Shown: positions 55,703 to 64,000 of the stretch, in pieces
How the letters are laid out: each line of letters begins with the position of its first letter
How positions within the stretch are numbered: position 1 is the stretch's first letter
Assembly: GCA_963766195.1 (NCBI GenBank)
Contig: CAVXYY010000004.1
Location: 248,001-312,000, forward strand
Direction of reading: 5' to 3'
DNA from: JAHEFT01 sp963766195
GTDB taxonomy: Bacteria; Pseudomonadota; Gammaproteobacteria; Xanthomonadales; SZUA-36
DNA length: 64,000 nt
Program-made: the position numbers and the translations under genes
The notes under the pieces: model-generated
Seen by the model: only the letters and a program-made list of their open reading frames with translations
The model's database searches: none
What the model was told of the DNA's origin: nothing

Positions 55703-56548
55703 ATGAAAATCATTTTGTTGGGTGTTATTTTGGTGTTGGCTTCTTTTCCGGTTTGGGCGGATGGCTTGCCGGTTGACGCGCGCATTGAACGCGCCATGTT
55801 CGGGGAACACCGGTCGGAGGAGAACATTGCCAGGAACGTTTACCGGCATCCGGTTGGCACCCTGACATTTATGGGCCTGGAAGACGGTATGACCGTAATG
55901 GAAATCTGGCCCGGCTCGGGTTGGTATACCGAAATTCTTGCTCCCGTGGTCCGCTTCAACGGACAGTTCATCGTGGCAACTTATGATACTGATGTGCCGG
56001 AACAGCCGGAGTACCGCTACCGGTTGCAGCAAGACCTGCTCGCCAAATTTTCATCTTCGCCCGAAATTTATGACCAGGTCGCCATCGTTCCGTTTTCACC
56101 GCCGGCCTCCGCATCGCTGGGTGAAGCAGATTCGATCGACCTGATCCTTACCTTCAGGAATACCCATGGATGGATAGGGGACGGCGTAGCAGAATCGATA
56201 TTCGCCGAATTCGCCCGCGTATTGAAGCCGGGTGGGGCCCTTGGCGTTGTACAACATCGCGCGCAAGCCGGAGCGGATCCGTTGGTGAGTTCAGAAATGG
56301 GCTATGTTTCGGAACAGGCTGTGATTGACCTGGCAAGAAATGCCGGGCTCTATCTCGAGGGCCGTTCCGAAGTCAACGCGAACCCCCTCGACAGCAAGGA
56401 CTACGAGGGCGGCGTGTGGAGTTTACCGCCCGGCCTGAGTATGTGCGAAGAAATTGATAACGAAGACGGGATTAAAGTATGTCGTGAAAAATACCAGGCG
56501 ATCGGGGAAAGCGACCGGATGACGCTGCGTTTCCGCAAACCCCTGTAG
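55703..56548 (+). CDS. Class I SAM-dependent methyltransferase with signal peptide
   Basis: This 281-aa protein has a clear Sec signal (KIILLGVILVLASFPVWADG) followed by a class I methyltransferase fold. Motif I is MEIWPGSGWYTEIL, the acidic motif II region is VATYDTD, and ADSIDLILTFRNTHGW and LKPGGALGVVQHRAQ fit motifs III-V. SAM is not normally available in the periplasm, so either the leader is not processed or the fold binds something else. The stop TAG is provided by the adjoining REP arm. Similar leader-bearing methyltransferases are seen in other proteobacteria. Confidence 0.85.
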   Translation: MKIILLGVILVLASFPVWADGLPVDARIERAMFGEHRSEENIARNVYRHPVGTLTFMGLEDGMTVMEIWPGSGWYTEILAPVVRFNGQFIVATYDTDVPEQPEYRYRLQQDLLAKFSSSPEIYDQVAIVPFSPPASASLGEADSIDLILTFRNTHGWIGDGVAESIFAEFARVLKPGGALGVVQHRAQAGADPLVSSEMGYVSEQAVIDLARNAGLYLEGRSEVNANPLDSKDYEGGVWSLPPGLSMCEEIDNEDGIKVCREKYQAIGESDRMTLRFRKPL

Positions 56549-56616
56549 GAGCGGCCCACGGCCGCGATGGGGCAGGCGGCTTAACTCCCTGATTCGCGGG
56601 TATGGCCCGCTCTTAC
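56545..56616. repeat. REP pair (REPIN-like), GTAGGAGCG family, diverged arms
   Basis: Left arm 56545-56572 reads GTAGGAGCGG then the palindrome CGGCC CAC GGCCG. The right arm, read on the minus strand from 56616, is GTAAGAGCGGG with CGGG CCATA CCCG. The left head supplies the TAG stop of the methyltransferase and the right head supplies the TAA stop of yheS. It lies between convergent genes and could act as a two-way transcript end. Confidence 0.82.
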
Positions 56617-58511
56617 GTGGCGGCGTCGAGTTCTTCGCTGGCCTCGAACCACTCCCATTCGAGTGTCTCCACAGCCGCCCTCAGGTCAGCCTGTTTCCGG
56701 ATCAGCTGACTCAATTCGTCTTTCCGTGACGCGTCGGTGTAAAGAGAGGTATCCGCCAGTTTTGCTTCCAGCGCCTCCAATTCAGACCGCCGGGATTCAA
56801 GTCCTGATTCAGCTTTGCGGACGCGGTCTGTCAGGGGTTTCATTTTCCGGCGGTGTTCCGCGTCCAGTTGCCGCTGTTGTTTCCGGTTGATTTGCCCCGG
56901 GTCATCTCCGCCGTTGCCGGTCTCAGCTACCGGCCGGTTCTCCGCTTCCTGCTCCCGCAGCCATGCCGGGTATTCTTCCAGGCTGTGTTCGAACCGGTCT
57001 ACGGTTCCATGGTGAACAATAAGAAGTTCATCGCAAACGCTGCGCAGCAGGTGCCGGTCATGGGAAATGACAACCAGGGCGCCGCTGTAATCGACCAGCG
57101 CGCGGCTCAGCGCCTGGCGCATTTCCAGGTCCAGGTGGTTGGTCGGTTCATCCAGCAGCAGCAGGTTGGGTTGCTGCCGGATCATCAGGGCCAGGACCAG
57201 GCGCGCTTTTTCACCGCCGGAGAAAGGTGCGACCGGCTCGAATATCCGTTCGCCATTGAAACCGAAACGGCCCAGGTAATTGCGCAGTTCCGATTCCCGG
57301 TCTCCCGGCGCCACTGCTTTGAGGTGTTCGAAAGGGCTTTCCGACGGGTTCAGCAGATCAAGCTGATGTTGAGCAAAGTAACCCATTTTGGTGTCCTTGC
57401 TCAGCGTTCTTTCTCCCGCGAGCAAGGTGCTGCCGTCGCACAGCGCTTTCACCAGGGTTGATTTACCTGCGCCGTTCACACCCAGTAATCCGATTCTGTC
57501 ACCGGCGGAAATCAGCAAATTGATGTCCGTCAGCACGGGTTCCGAATACCCGGCCACGGCCTGTTCCAGTTTCACCAGGTGGTGGGGCTGCTTGTGCGGT
57601 TCCATGAAGCGAAAACGAAACGGCGAGTCCACGTGGGCCGGCGCGATCAGCGTCATCCGTTCCAGCATTTTCAGACGGCTCTGGGCCTGCTTTGCTTTCG
57701 AGGCCTTGTAGCGGAAACGATCCACGTACGACTGGATGTGGTTCACTTCCCGCTGTTGCCTTTTGAACATGGCTTGCTGCTGCGCCAGTTGCTCACTGCG
57801 GTACTGCTCAAATTGCGTGTAGTTACCGGAATAAAGACGAATTTCCTCGTGATCGATGTTGGCAATATGGTTACAGACAGCATCCAGAAAATCCCGGTCG
57901 TGCGAGGCGACCAGCAGAATCCCCTCGTAACGGGTCAGCCAGCGTTCGAGCCACAGGATGGCTGGCAAATCAAGATGGTTGGTGGGCTCATCGAGCAACA
58001 GGATATCTGAAGGACACATCAGCGCCTGCGCCAGGTTAAGCCGCATTCTCCAGCCTCCGGAAAATTCCTCCACCGGCGAAAGATAACTGCTCTCCTCGAA
58101 ACCGAGGCCATGCAGCAGGCGCGCGGCGCGGGCTTCAGCCGTAAACCCATCCAGTTCTTCCAGGCGCTGGTAGAGGTTATGAAGGTCCTTGCCGTGGCCA
58201 TCGCGCTCACCCTCTGCAATGGAGGCCTGGACCTGCCGCAGTTCCTGGTCACCGTCGATCACGAAATCGAGCGCAGAGCGCATCCCGGAGGGGCTTTCCT
58301 GCGCCACGTGCGAAATGCGGTCCACAGAGTTCATTTCGAGACTGCCTTCGTCGGCTTCCAGCGTTCCCAGCAGCAGGGCGAAGAGCGAAGATTTGCCGCT
58401 GCCATTGGCGCCAACCAGGCCGATCCGGTTACCGGAGTGGGCCTGGAAGGTTGCGTTTTCAAATAGCAGCTTGCTCCCGCGGCGCAAGCTTACCTGGTTA
58501 AGGCTGATCAT
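56613..58511 (-). CDS. yheS: ABC-F family ATPase, YheS type
   Basis: This 632-aa soluble ABC-F protein has two nucleotide-binding domains and acts at the ribosome. Walker A motifs: GLVGANGSGKSS and GLLGVNGAGKST. ABC signatures: FSGGWRMRLNLAQ and FSGGEKARLVLAL. Walker B: DILLLDEPTNHLDLP and LLLLDEPTNHLDLE. The linker and the C-terminal coiled-coil segment (about 545-625) match YheS, whose E. coli length is 637. E. coli homologues help relieve translational stalling. Its stop lies in a REP arm. Confidence 0.92.
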   Translation of the reverse strand: MISLNQVSLRRGSKLLFENATFQAHSGNRIGLVGANGSGKSSLFALLLGTLEADEGSLEMNSVDRISHVAQESPSGMRSALDFVIDGDQELRQVQASIAEGERDGHGKDLHNLYQRLEELDGFTAEARAARLLHGLGFEESSYLSPVEEFSGGWRMRLNLAQALMCPSDILLLDEPTNHLDLPAILWLERWLTRYEGILLVASHDRDFLDAVCNHIANIDHEEIRLYSGNYTQFEQYRSEQLAQQQAMFKRQQREVNHIQSYVDRFRYKASKAKQAQSRLKMLERMTLIAPAHVDSPFRFRFMEPHKQPHHLVKLEQAVAGYSEPVLTDINLLISAGDRIGLLGVNGAGKSTLVKALCDGSTLLAGERTLSKDTKMGYFAQHQLDLLNPSESPFEHLKAVAPGDRESELRNYLGRFGFNGERIFEPVAPFSGGEKARLVLALMIRQQPNLLLLDEPTNHLDLEMRQALSRALVDYSGALVVISHDRHLLRSVCDELLIVHHGTVDRFEHSLEEYPAWLREQEAENRPVAETGNGGDDPGQINRKQQRQLDAEHRRKMKPLTDRVRKAESGLESRRSELEALEAKLADTSLYTDASRKDELSQLIRKQADLRAAVETLEWEWFEASEELDAAT

Positions 58512-58573
58512 CAGTTCAATGCGGCATCTGAAGGGGCGATATTATATCCTGCCGGGGGAGACTGTTATCAATT

Positions 58574-59174
58574 ATGAAGAAAGCGTTGTATATCATCCTG
58601 TTTTTGCTGGCTGTCCTGGCCTGGCGCGACTGGCGGAATCGGGAAATTACGCATGCACCCGGAATTCTCGTGGCGGAACAGCCTCGCCAGGCAGAAATCA
58701 ATGAACCCCGGTTCATCCGGGTGGAGGACTACCGCCTGACCTTACGCGCAGAATTTGAACTGCGTGCACGGGTGCTTTCCATTGAAAACTACCGGTGGGG
58801 GAGCGAAGCGGATCTTTCCCCGGTCGATTTTGCGCTGGGCTGGGGTGTGATGTCGGACCAGGCAGTGCTGGATCGAATCTCCGTCACCCAGGGAACTCGC
58901 TGGTATTTCACGCGTTACGAATTTCCTCCACCGGTCACCGACCGCCAAATCATCACCAGCAGCAGCAACATGCACATGATTCCCGCCAATCCGTGGGTGG
59001 CTGAGAAAGCTGGATGAGGTCAGAAAGGGCAGCATCGTGCAGTTCAAAGGCTTCCTGGTCGATGTAGACGCCGATACCGGCTTCTACTGGCGCACGTCAT
59101 TGCGTCGCGATGACACCGGGAATGGTTCGTGTGAGATCTTTTACGTTGAGAGCCTGTACATCGAAGACAGTTGA
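58574..59174 (+). CDS. Membrane-anchored protein of unknown function; one frame break
   Basis: The N-terminal KKALYIILFLLAVLAWRDW is a single membrane anchor or signal. The middle contains RFIRVEDYRLTLRAEFELRA and WGVMSDQAVLDRISVTQGTRWYF, a pattern seen in conserved proteins I cannot name. The frame breaks at 59006-59008 (AAA). With one A removed the protein continues KLDEVRKGSIVQFKGFLVDV to SLYIEDS and totals 199 aa, with a short C-terminal beta domain. Divergent from yheS across 62 bp. The corrected tail suggests a substrate- or nucleic-acid-like small beta barrel, but no function is claimed. Confidence 0.75.
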
Positions 59175-59208
59175 ATTTTTTTCCCGAATCGCGTCAATAT
59201 AGCAGGTA

Positions 59209-59979
59209 ATGACCGATCCAGACCTCAGACCTTTCGTCGCGCCTTGCCGGGAACTGGACCGCCGCGCCCCATTGAGGTGGCTAAAATCCGGCTGGCAGGA
59301 TTTTCGATCTGCGCCCGGTATAAGCCTGGCGTGGGGTGGTTTCTGCTGGTTTCTTTCCACCATTGTTACCGTGGTTGCCTGGAAAACAGGCGGTTGGGTG
59401 TTGTTGATCAGCCTGCTTTCCGGGTTTATTTTTGTCGCTCCCTTGCTCGCGTTCGGCATGTATTCGGTCAGCCGGCAGTTGTGCCTGGGCAATAAGCCGA
59501 CGCTTGCCTGGACCCTCAGGGCGGCGCGCAAGCCGTTCACCAACTCGCTGGTTTTTGTCCTCGTTCTGCTGGTTATCCTCCTGCTTTGGGCGAGGGCGGG
59601 GACCATGGTTCATATCTTTTTTCCCAGTGATGGAACGGTAAAACTGGAAAACCTGGTGCTCTACCTGGGTGTGGGCTCGGCGATTGGTTCCATTTTTGCG
59701 GCGATCTGTTTCGCGGCCAGCGTGTTCTCATTGCCTTTTATCGCCAATCGTGACGCGGACGTGATCACGGCTGTGGTTTCCAGCATCAATGCCGTGCTGC
59801 GGAACCGTTGGACCATGTTGATATGGGGATTGCTTATTGCCTTTTTTACCGCGGTCGGCTTCGCCACGGCCATGTTCGGGTTTATCCTGATCATTCCCTG
59901 GCTGGGGTATGCAACCTGGCATGGTTACCGGGATGCGCTGGACGTGAGTGACTGGCCGGTGCTTCCGACACCGGAATAG
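59209..59979 (+). CDS. DUF2189 family integral membrane protein
   Basis: This 256-aa protein has about six membrane segments. The order WLKSGWQDFRSAPGISLAWG, PLLAFGMYSVSRQLCLGNKP and FSLPFIANRDADVITAVVSS matches the DUF2189 family of proteobacterial membrane proteins of unknown role. The start is the ATG at 59209. It is 34 bp downstream of the anchored unknown protein and probably cotranscribed. A hairpin follows at 60020-60039. Confidence 0.85.
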   Translation: MTDPDLRPFVAPCRELDRRAPLRWLKSGWQDFRSAPGISLAWGGFCWFLSTIVTVVAWKTGGWVLLISLLSGFIFVAPLLAFGMYSVSRQLCLGNKPTLAWTLRAARKPFTNSLVFVLVLLVILLLWARAGTMVHIFFPSDGTVKLENLVLYLGVGSAIGSIFAAICFAASVFSLPFIANRDADVITAVVSSINAVLRNRWTMLIWGLLIAFFTAVGFATAMFGFILIIPWLGYATWHGYRDALDVSDWPVLPTPE

Positions 59980-60019
59980 CAAAGGACTTCACGCACCCTT
60001 AAACCGAACTTAAAAAGAA

Positions 60020-60039
60020 GCCGGTCAAAAAATACCGGC
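60020..60039 (+). terminator. Weak terminator-like hairpin
   Basis: The 6-bp stem GCCGGT/ACCGGC with an 8-nt loop is followed 8 nt later by a short T run. It lies 40 bp after the DUF2189 gene. Confidence 0.45.
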
Positions 60040-60061
60040 CTCAAATTTTGCACTGCAGGAA

Positions 60062-60137
60062 ATCAAGTGTGACCCACTTGGGCCGAAGCCCTTGACACAG
60101 AAAATTGGGGGGGACTGTGCGTGGGTCACACCTTGAT
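60062..60137. repeat. Nested inverted repeat of unknown family (MITE- or REP-like)
   Basis: Outer arms ATCAAGTGTGACCCAC (60062-60077) and its complement in 60121-60137 match except for one extra base. An inner pair CACAG/CTGTG (60096-60100 and 60115-60119) encloses a G7 run. The 76-bp element sits alone in a 270-bp gap with no transposase. It resembles small non-autonomous repeats found between genes, but its family was not recognised. Confidence 0.6.
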
Positions 60138-60249
60138 CATAGACCAGATTCCGAAGACTTCAAGTAGCCAGGACCAACCGGCGCTCCTCGTGTTTTGATT
60201 GGGGCGTTTTCAGACTCAACAGCGGCGCATCTAATAGTGTGAACAGGCC

Positions 60250-61276
60250 CTAGTCCTCAACGCCCAATCTTTTATGCATCAAGGGGCTGGTCGTTGTGTA
60301 TTGCAGCCTGATTTTCTGCTCCGGGTGGATATGGTGCTGGACCGCAAATGCCGCCAGTGCGGCTTCGTGAAATCCGCTCAGAATCAGTTTCTTTTTACCC
60401 GGATAGGTATTGATATCGCCCACCGCGAAGATACCCGGAATATTGGTCTGGAATTTTTCCGTATCCACACGGATCTGCCTTTTGTCCAGGTCGAGTCCCC
60501 AATCAGCTATGGGGCCAAGGTTGGGTGACAAGCCCCAGAATACGAAAATCTCGTCGGCATCGATCCGGTGATCACCGCCGTCATGTGCTGAGATTTCCAG
60601 GCCGCCAAAGTCGCCGTCCTGCTCAAACACAGCGCGAACGTGGCCCTGGAATTCCGCCAGGGATTCGCCGTCCACCAGCGATTTCATCCGGTTCACGGAC
60701 GCCGGAAGTGCCCGGTATTCCTCACGACGGTGCACCAGGGTGATTTTTTTTGCCTTGCCATGGAGTTCAAGTGTCCAATCGAGCGCTGAGTCTCCGCCGC
60801 CGAGAATGATGATGTTCTTGCCCTCCAGTTTTTCCGGCTCCCTGATGCGATAGTGAATTTTCCTGTTTTCCCACTGTTCGGCGCCGCGCACTCTCAGGCG
60901 GCGGGGTTGAAATGCTCCCAGACCGGCCGCGAGAATCACCGCTGCTGCATCAAACCGGGTCCCGGCTGAAGTTTCAAGGCTGAAACGGCCATCCGGCGTT
61001 TGCGCAAGGCCGGTAACGGTTTGTCCGAGATGAAATTGGGCGTGGAAAGGCTTTGATCTGTTCCACCAGGCGGTCAGCGAGTTCCTGTGCCCCGCATACG
61101 GGCAGTGCCGGAATATCGTAAATGGGCTTGTCGGGATAGAGTTCAGTGCACTGGCCGCCAACCTGTTTCAATGAATCAACGACGTGGCAATGAATGTCCA
61201 GCAAGCCGAGTTCGAATACCTGGAACAGGCCGCAAGGACCGGCGCCGATGATTACTACATCTGTTTTTATTGTCAT
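60250..61276 (-). CDS. Ferredoxin/flavodoxin-NADP+ reductase, thioredoxin-reductase type; one frame break
   Basis: This 341-aa (corrected) two-domain flavoprotein exchanges electrons between NADPH and ferredoxin or flavodoxin. FAD motif VVIIGAGPCGLFQVFELGLL, GGQCTELYPDKPIYDIPALP (no CxxC redox pair as in true thioredoxin reductases), NADP motif IIILGGGDSALDW and C-terminal IFAVGDINTYPGKKKLILSG. The break at 61052-61054 (TTT) is cured by one deletion. The start chosen is MTIKTDVVIIG at 61276; an upstream start at 61315 is possible. It could draw on the same ferredoxin pool as the Kor/Rnf operon (inference). Confidence 0.88.
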
Positions 61277-61460
61277 TTCCAACCTGCTTTGCGGTTTTGG
61301 CGTGTTAACGGGCACGGGTGCCGATTCGGGTTTTACCCCGGCACCCGATCTGCTAACTTGGGTTCAAGAAACCTGTTATCAATTATACATGGGCGGACTC
61401 CGTGCATAATTGATCAGTGATTCCCTCAGTCCACACATTCGAGCCAAAAGGCGCATTGTA

Positions 61461-62141
61461 ATGAGTAATCAAAGGGAAGTCAGGCTTGTTTCCTCATGGA
61501 AGTCCCGCCTGGCGGACGAGTTCGAGCAACCGTACATGGCTGCCTTGAGGCAGTTCCTGCTTGAAAGAAAAAGGCTTGGCGCTGTCATCTACCCACCGGG
61601 CGAACTTATTTTCAATGCCTTGAATTCGACACCATTCGAAGCGGTGAAAGTGGTCATCCTGGGACAGGATCCTTACCACGGCCCGGGACAGGCGCACGGC
61701 TTGTGTTTTTCTGTCCCGCAGGGTGTCGCCATTCCACCGTCACTGATAAATATCTATAAAGAACTGGCGTCGGACCTGGGCGCCGTTCCGCCAACCAGCG
61801 GTAACCTGCAAGCCTGGGCGGAGCAGGGTGTTTTGTTACTGAACGCCGTGCTGACAGTGGAGCGGGGCCAACCCGCGGCCCACCAGGGAAAAGGTTGGGA
61901 ACGGTTTACCGACCGGGTGGTCAGCGAGTTGAACGATGGCCGTGACGGCCTCGTTTTCATGTTATGGGGGAGCTACGCGATCAAAAAAGGCGCGGTGATT
62001 GATCGTCAAAGGCACCTGGTCCTGACTGCTCCGCACCCCTCTCCGCTGTCCGCACACCGGGGGTTTTTCGGTTGCCGGCACTTTTCCGGTGCGAACCGGT
62101 GGCTCGTGGAACACGGACAGGCTCCAATCGACTGGGCCTGA
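61461..62141 (+). CDS. ung: Uracil-DNA glycosylase, family 1
   Basis: This 226-aa enzyme removes uracil from DNA. Motif A GQDPYHGPGQAHGLCFSV contains the catalytic Asp; the DNA-intercalating HPSPLSAHRGFFG is motif B. Also present: IPPSLINIYKELASDLG and LLNAVLTVERG. The ATG at 61461 follows a short leader. Length is standard and the frame intact. Confidence 0.96.
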   Translation: MSNQREVRLVSSWKSRLADEFEQPYMAALRQFLLERKRLGAVIYPPGELIFNALNSTPFEAVKVVILGQDPYHGPGQAHGLCFSVPQGVAIPPSLINIYKELASDLGAVPPTSGNLQAWAEQGVLLLNAVLTVERGQPAAHQGKGWERFTDRVVSELNDGRDGLVFMLWGSYAIKKGAVIDRQRHLVLTAPHPSPLSAHRGFFGCRHFSGANRWLVEHGQAPIDWA

Positions 62142-62148
62142 TCGTTTT

Positions 62149-62554
62149 TCAGCCAGAGATCTTTTTCAAAGAGTCATCAATCGGCATCCAGTCCACGTGT
62201 GCGTCGAAAAAGGAATTCGCCTGGGGTTTCCGGTCAATCGGATCGTCGATGCAGCCCAGGGCCACGTGGGTTTCGTGCGGCCATCTTTGGGATTCAAACA
62301 GCATGGAACTGCCGCAGGTCTTGCAGAAGCCCCGCCGGGCACCGTTCGAGGATAAATACCAGGTCAGGTGATGGTCGCCCTGAGAGCAGGATAAAATGGG
62401 CACTCTCGAATCCTACCCAGGTGACGTAGCCCGCGCCGTGTTCTTTGCGGCACATGCCGCAGTGACAGTGCGCACACCATTTGCTGGGGAGTTTGCATTC
62501 AAAGCGAACGGCGCCGCAGAGGCAGCCTCCACTAACGGTATCTTGTGTAGTCAC
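62149..62554 (-). CDS. GFA-family zinc protein (glutathione-dependent formaldehyde-activating-like); one frame break
   Basis: The corrected length is 134 aa. Zinc ligands: GGCLCGAVRF, CAHCHCGMCRK and FCKTCGSSML, the CENP-V/GFA fold. The break at 62378-62380 (CCC on the plus strand) is cured by deleting one base, joining FILLSG to DHHLTWYLSSNGARRG. Family members bind glutathione or small thiol adducts; true GFA activity is disputed. It could relate to formaldehyde handling, since sarcosine oxidation occurs elsewhere in the window, but that is speculative. Confidence 0.85.
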
Positions 62555-62564
62555 GACGTTGTCC

Positions 62565-62993
62565 TCAATTCATCAAAAGATATGACGCCAGCCTCAACCA
62601 AAGGAGCAGAAGAAAAAGGCAGCTGATGAAATACGCAATGAAGCGGTGCATAACGCGGTTGTAACTGCAATGAACCGCGCTGTGTATCACCCGCATGATA
62701 ACGAACCCCCAGGCCAGCCGGACCAGGAGTGCGTCCTGGATCAGTAACAGTATTACCAGCATGACCGCGACGTAAAAAAGTATCGGCATTTCAAACAGGT
62801 TTTTCAGGTTGTTCGATGCGGCGGCGGAAGTGGTCAGCAGTGCATGCGCTTCGGCACGGTCCCGCAGTGCATCCGGATCAATTTTTTTGAGCTTGATTTC
62901 AGGAATGCGCAACGCAAAGAGGTAGGCCCAGACCAGGAACGTGAGAAAAACCATCACCAGCAGGGGTAAGAGAATCGGGTTAAAAGACATCAT
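62565..62993 (-). CDS. MAPEG family membrane protein
   Basis: This 142-aa protein has four predicted helices. LKNLFEMPILFYVAVML and RVIHSAVHCSYNRVMHRFIA match the MAPEG pattern (eicosanoid and glutathione metabolism membrane proteins), where the ER-H and N-x-x-x-R residues contact glutathione. The bacterial role is unclear. It lies 10 bp upstream of the GFA gene on the same strand; both are glutathione-linked families. Confidence 0.88.
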   Translation of the reverse strand: MMSFNPILLPLLVMVFLTFLVWAYLFALRIPEIKLKKIDPDALRDRAEAHALLTTSAAASNNLKNLFEMPILFYVAVMLVILLLIQDALLVRLAWGFVIMRVIHSAVHCSYNRVMHRFIAYFISCLFLLLLWLRLASYLLMN

Positions 62994-63016
62994 TTCCCAC
63001 CTGTAAATTAATCCTC

Positions 63017-63721
63017 TCAGTCTACCAGATGCCTGTTGAAACGGTCCGGCATTTTAAACGTGCGCTTGCCGCCGCCACCGCAGGTCCGGAACATCATCAG
63101 CTGTTCGAGCATCGGGTTCAGCGGATCCCATGCTTGCCTGCGGCCGCACAGTGTTTCGCCGTTGGGCGTGTTGATAACGACGTTTTGGCTTCCATCCGCG
63201 CTCACCCACTGGTCGACGATTTCGACTTTCGCGGGAACAGTCATTCCGTTGAACAGGTTGTCTTCCAGGCTGATGCCCGGGCGCCAGTTGTCGGGCGCCT
63301 CCCGGGGTTGATGGACACCGAGTTTCCGATGATCCGCGGGATCGGGCAGCGCCCACTTGAGTTGACTGGCCGAGTCGAGCAGACGCGCGGTTGTGATCCG
63401 GTCCGGCGGAGCCGCCGGTTCCTGTACGGCCGGTTCGGACTGCGGCGGGACAGGCGGCAGGGTTTCCCCCGGTTGCCGTTCGACGGGCTCAGGGATTGCG
63501 TCTTCTTGCGGCACAGCCGGGATCGGGATTTTCGCCGTGTCGGTTTGCGGTGCGACCGGCGTCACCAGGGATAACGCCAACACCCGCGGGTCAACCAGTT
63601 CAGCAGGAAACGGCTTGAATGAAATCAACAAAAGCGAGCCATGCAGCATCAACGCAATGGCCAGCCAGGTGGCGTCACGCCAGCCAAGCTGCATGCTTCT
63701 GCTGATTGAAACCGGTTCCAT
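63017..63721 (-). CDS. Membrane-anchored proline-rich protein of unknown function
   Basis: This 234-aa protein has one helix at about residues 18-36 (ATWLAIALMLHGSLLLISF), then a Pro/Glu-rich stretch (about 50-110) like TonB or TolA linkers, then a small globular C-terminus with two Cys (ETLCGRR, FRTCGGGGKRTFK). The architecture suggests a periplasm-spanning protein anchored inside. No exbB or exbD is nearby and the C-terminus does not look like TonB. It is upstream of the MAPEG gene and divergent from icd. Confidence 0.75.
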   Translation of the reverse strand: MEPVSISRSMQLGWRDATWLAIALMLHGSLLLISFKPFPAELVDPRVLALSLVTPVAPQTDTAKIPIPAVPQEDAIPEPVERQPGETLPPVPPQSEPAVQEPAAPPDRITTARLLDSASQLKWALPDPADHRKLGVHQPREAPDNWRPGISLEDNLFNGMTVPAKVEIVDQWVSADGSQNVVINTPNGETLCGRRQAWDPLNPMLEQLMMFRTCGGGGKRTFKMPDRFNRHLVD

Positions 63722-63793
63722 TTCGATATTATGTCAAGAGGGGATTAAGTTCGTGTTAACCATCGCGATAGAGCAGGAAAGCCAGACACATTG

Positions 63794-63799
63794 TATAAT
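63794..63799 (+). promoter_or_regulatory. Candidate -10 box for icd
   Basis: A perfect TATAAT in CATTGTATAATGCC lies 41 nt before the icd ATG. No clear -35 lies at 17 bp. The identical 11-nt string precedes the operon at 12291. Confidence 0.45.
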
Positions 63800-63840
63800 G
63801 CCTGACTACCTGAAACCAAAAACAGCCAAGGAATCAAAAT

Positions 63841-64000
63841 ATGAGCTACCGCCACGTAAAAATACCCGAATCCGGCCAGAAAATTACCGTCAAGGATAAC
63901 AAGCTGGTCGTATCCGATAACCCTGTTTTGGGTTTTGTCGAAGGAGACGGAATCGGACCGGACATCACCAAGGCCTCGATGCGGGTCTGGGACGCGGCGG
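63841..64000 (+). CDS. icd: Isocitrate dehydrogenase, NADP-type (partial, C-terminus beyond right edge)
   Basis: The first 53 residues are visible: MSYRHVKIPESGQKITVKDN, then LGFVEGDGIGPDITKASMRV. FVEGDGIGPDI is the N-terminal signature of homodimeric NADP-dependent isocitrate dehydrogenase of the E. coli type. It converts isocitrate to 2-oxoglutarate in the TCA cycle. Confidence 0.93.
   Translation, partial: MSYRHVKIPESGQKITVKDNKLVVSDNPVLGFVEGDGIGPDITKASMRVWDAA

Noticed and set aside
1..64000. tRNA, rRNA, CRISPR array, prophage or complete insertion sequence
   Set aside because: None was recognised on reading both strands; the only mobile-like signals are the two REP pairs and one nested inverted repeat.

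Overview
The window reads as a chromosomal segment of a GC-rich gammaproteobacterium, most plausibly a marine, free-living heterotroph. Supporting genes are Rnf components, a branched-chain 2-oxoacid dehydrogenase, a heterotetrameric sarcosine oxidase, a TonB receptor with an RND efflux system, an IPTL-CTERM surface protein, dbpA, yheS, ung and icd. Placement near Woeseiales-like lineages is inference from this gene mix. I saw no tRNA, rRNA, CRISPR array, prophage or complete insertion sequence.

Layout. (1) 1-10937, minus strand: one operon transcribed right to left: korA, korB, a 323-aa protein of unknown function, rnfB, a giant pyruvate:ferredoxin-oxidoreductase-like protein (about 1689 aa) and rnfC, which runs off the left edge. 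It links 2-oxoacid oxidation through ferredoxin to the Rnf membrane pump. (2) 11080-18092: a REP pair, a PLP aminotransferase, and a divergent five-gene operon (ACS-type MFS carrier, FAD amine oxidase, nucleotide-carrier-like membrane protein, aldo/keto reductase with a Tat-like leader, 2-hydroxyacid dehydrogenase with a signal peptide). (3) 18181-27150: a surface/secretion island: an IPTL-CTERM protein, a trypsin-like protease with five PKD domains, and a 1317-aa secreted repeat protein behind a long structured leader. (4) 27244-32670: branched-chain 2-oxoacid dehydrogenase E1alpha-E1beta-E2, divergent from an acyl-CoA dehydrogenase. (5) 32705-48164: a sodium-dependent amino acid symporter, purU and soxG-A-D-B (sarcosine demethylation feeding tetrahydrofolate C1 metabolism), an M64 peptidase, gamma-glutamyltransferase, a TrhA-type membrane protein, a lipase-like hydrolase, dbpA and a second soxB. 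(6) 48299-59979: TonB receptor, RND efflux adaptor and permease, membrane proteins, an exported methyltransferase, a second REP pair, and yheS. (7) 59980-64000: a nested inverted repeat, ferredoxin/flavodoxin-NADP reductase, ung, a GFA protein, a MAPEG protein, an unknown membrane-anchored protein, and the start of icd.

About 27 single-base frame breaks fall in 13 genes that otherwise look full length. Most are one extra base in contexts such as CTTG where CTG would restore the frame, or AAA/TTT where AA/TT would. I read these mainly as residual indel errors of the assembly, so the interrupted genes are annotated as single genes with the break positions given.
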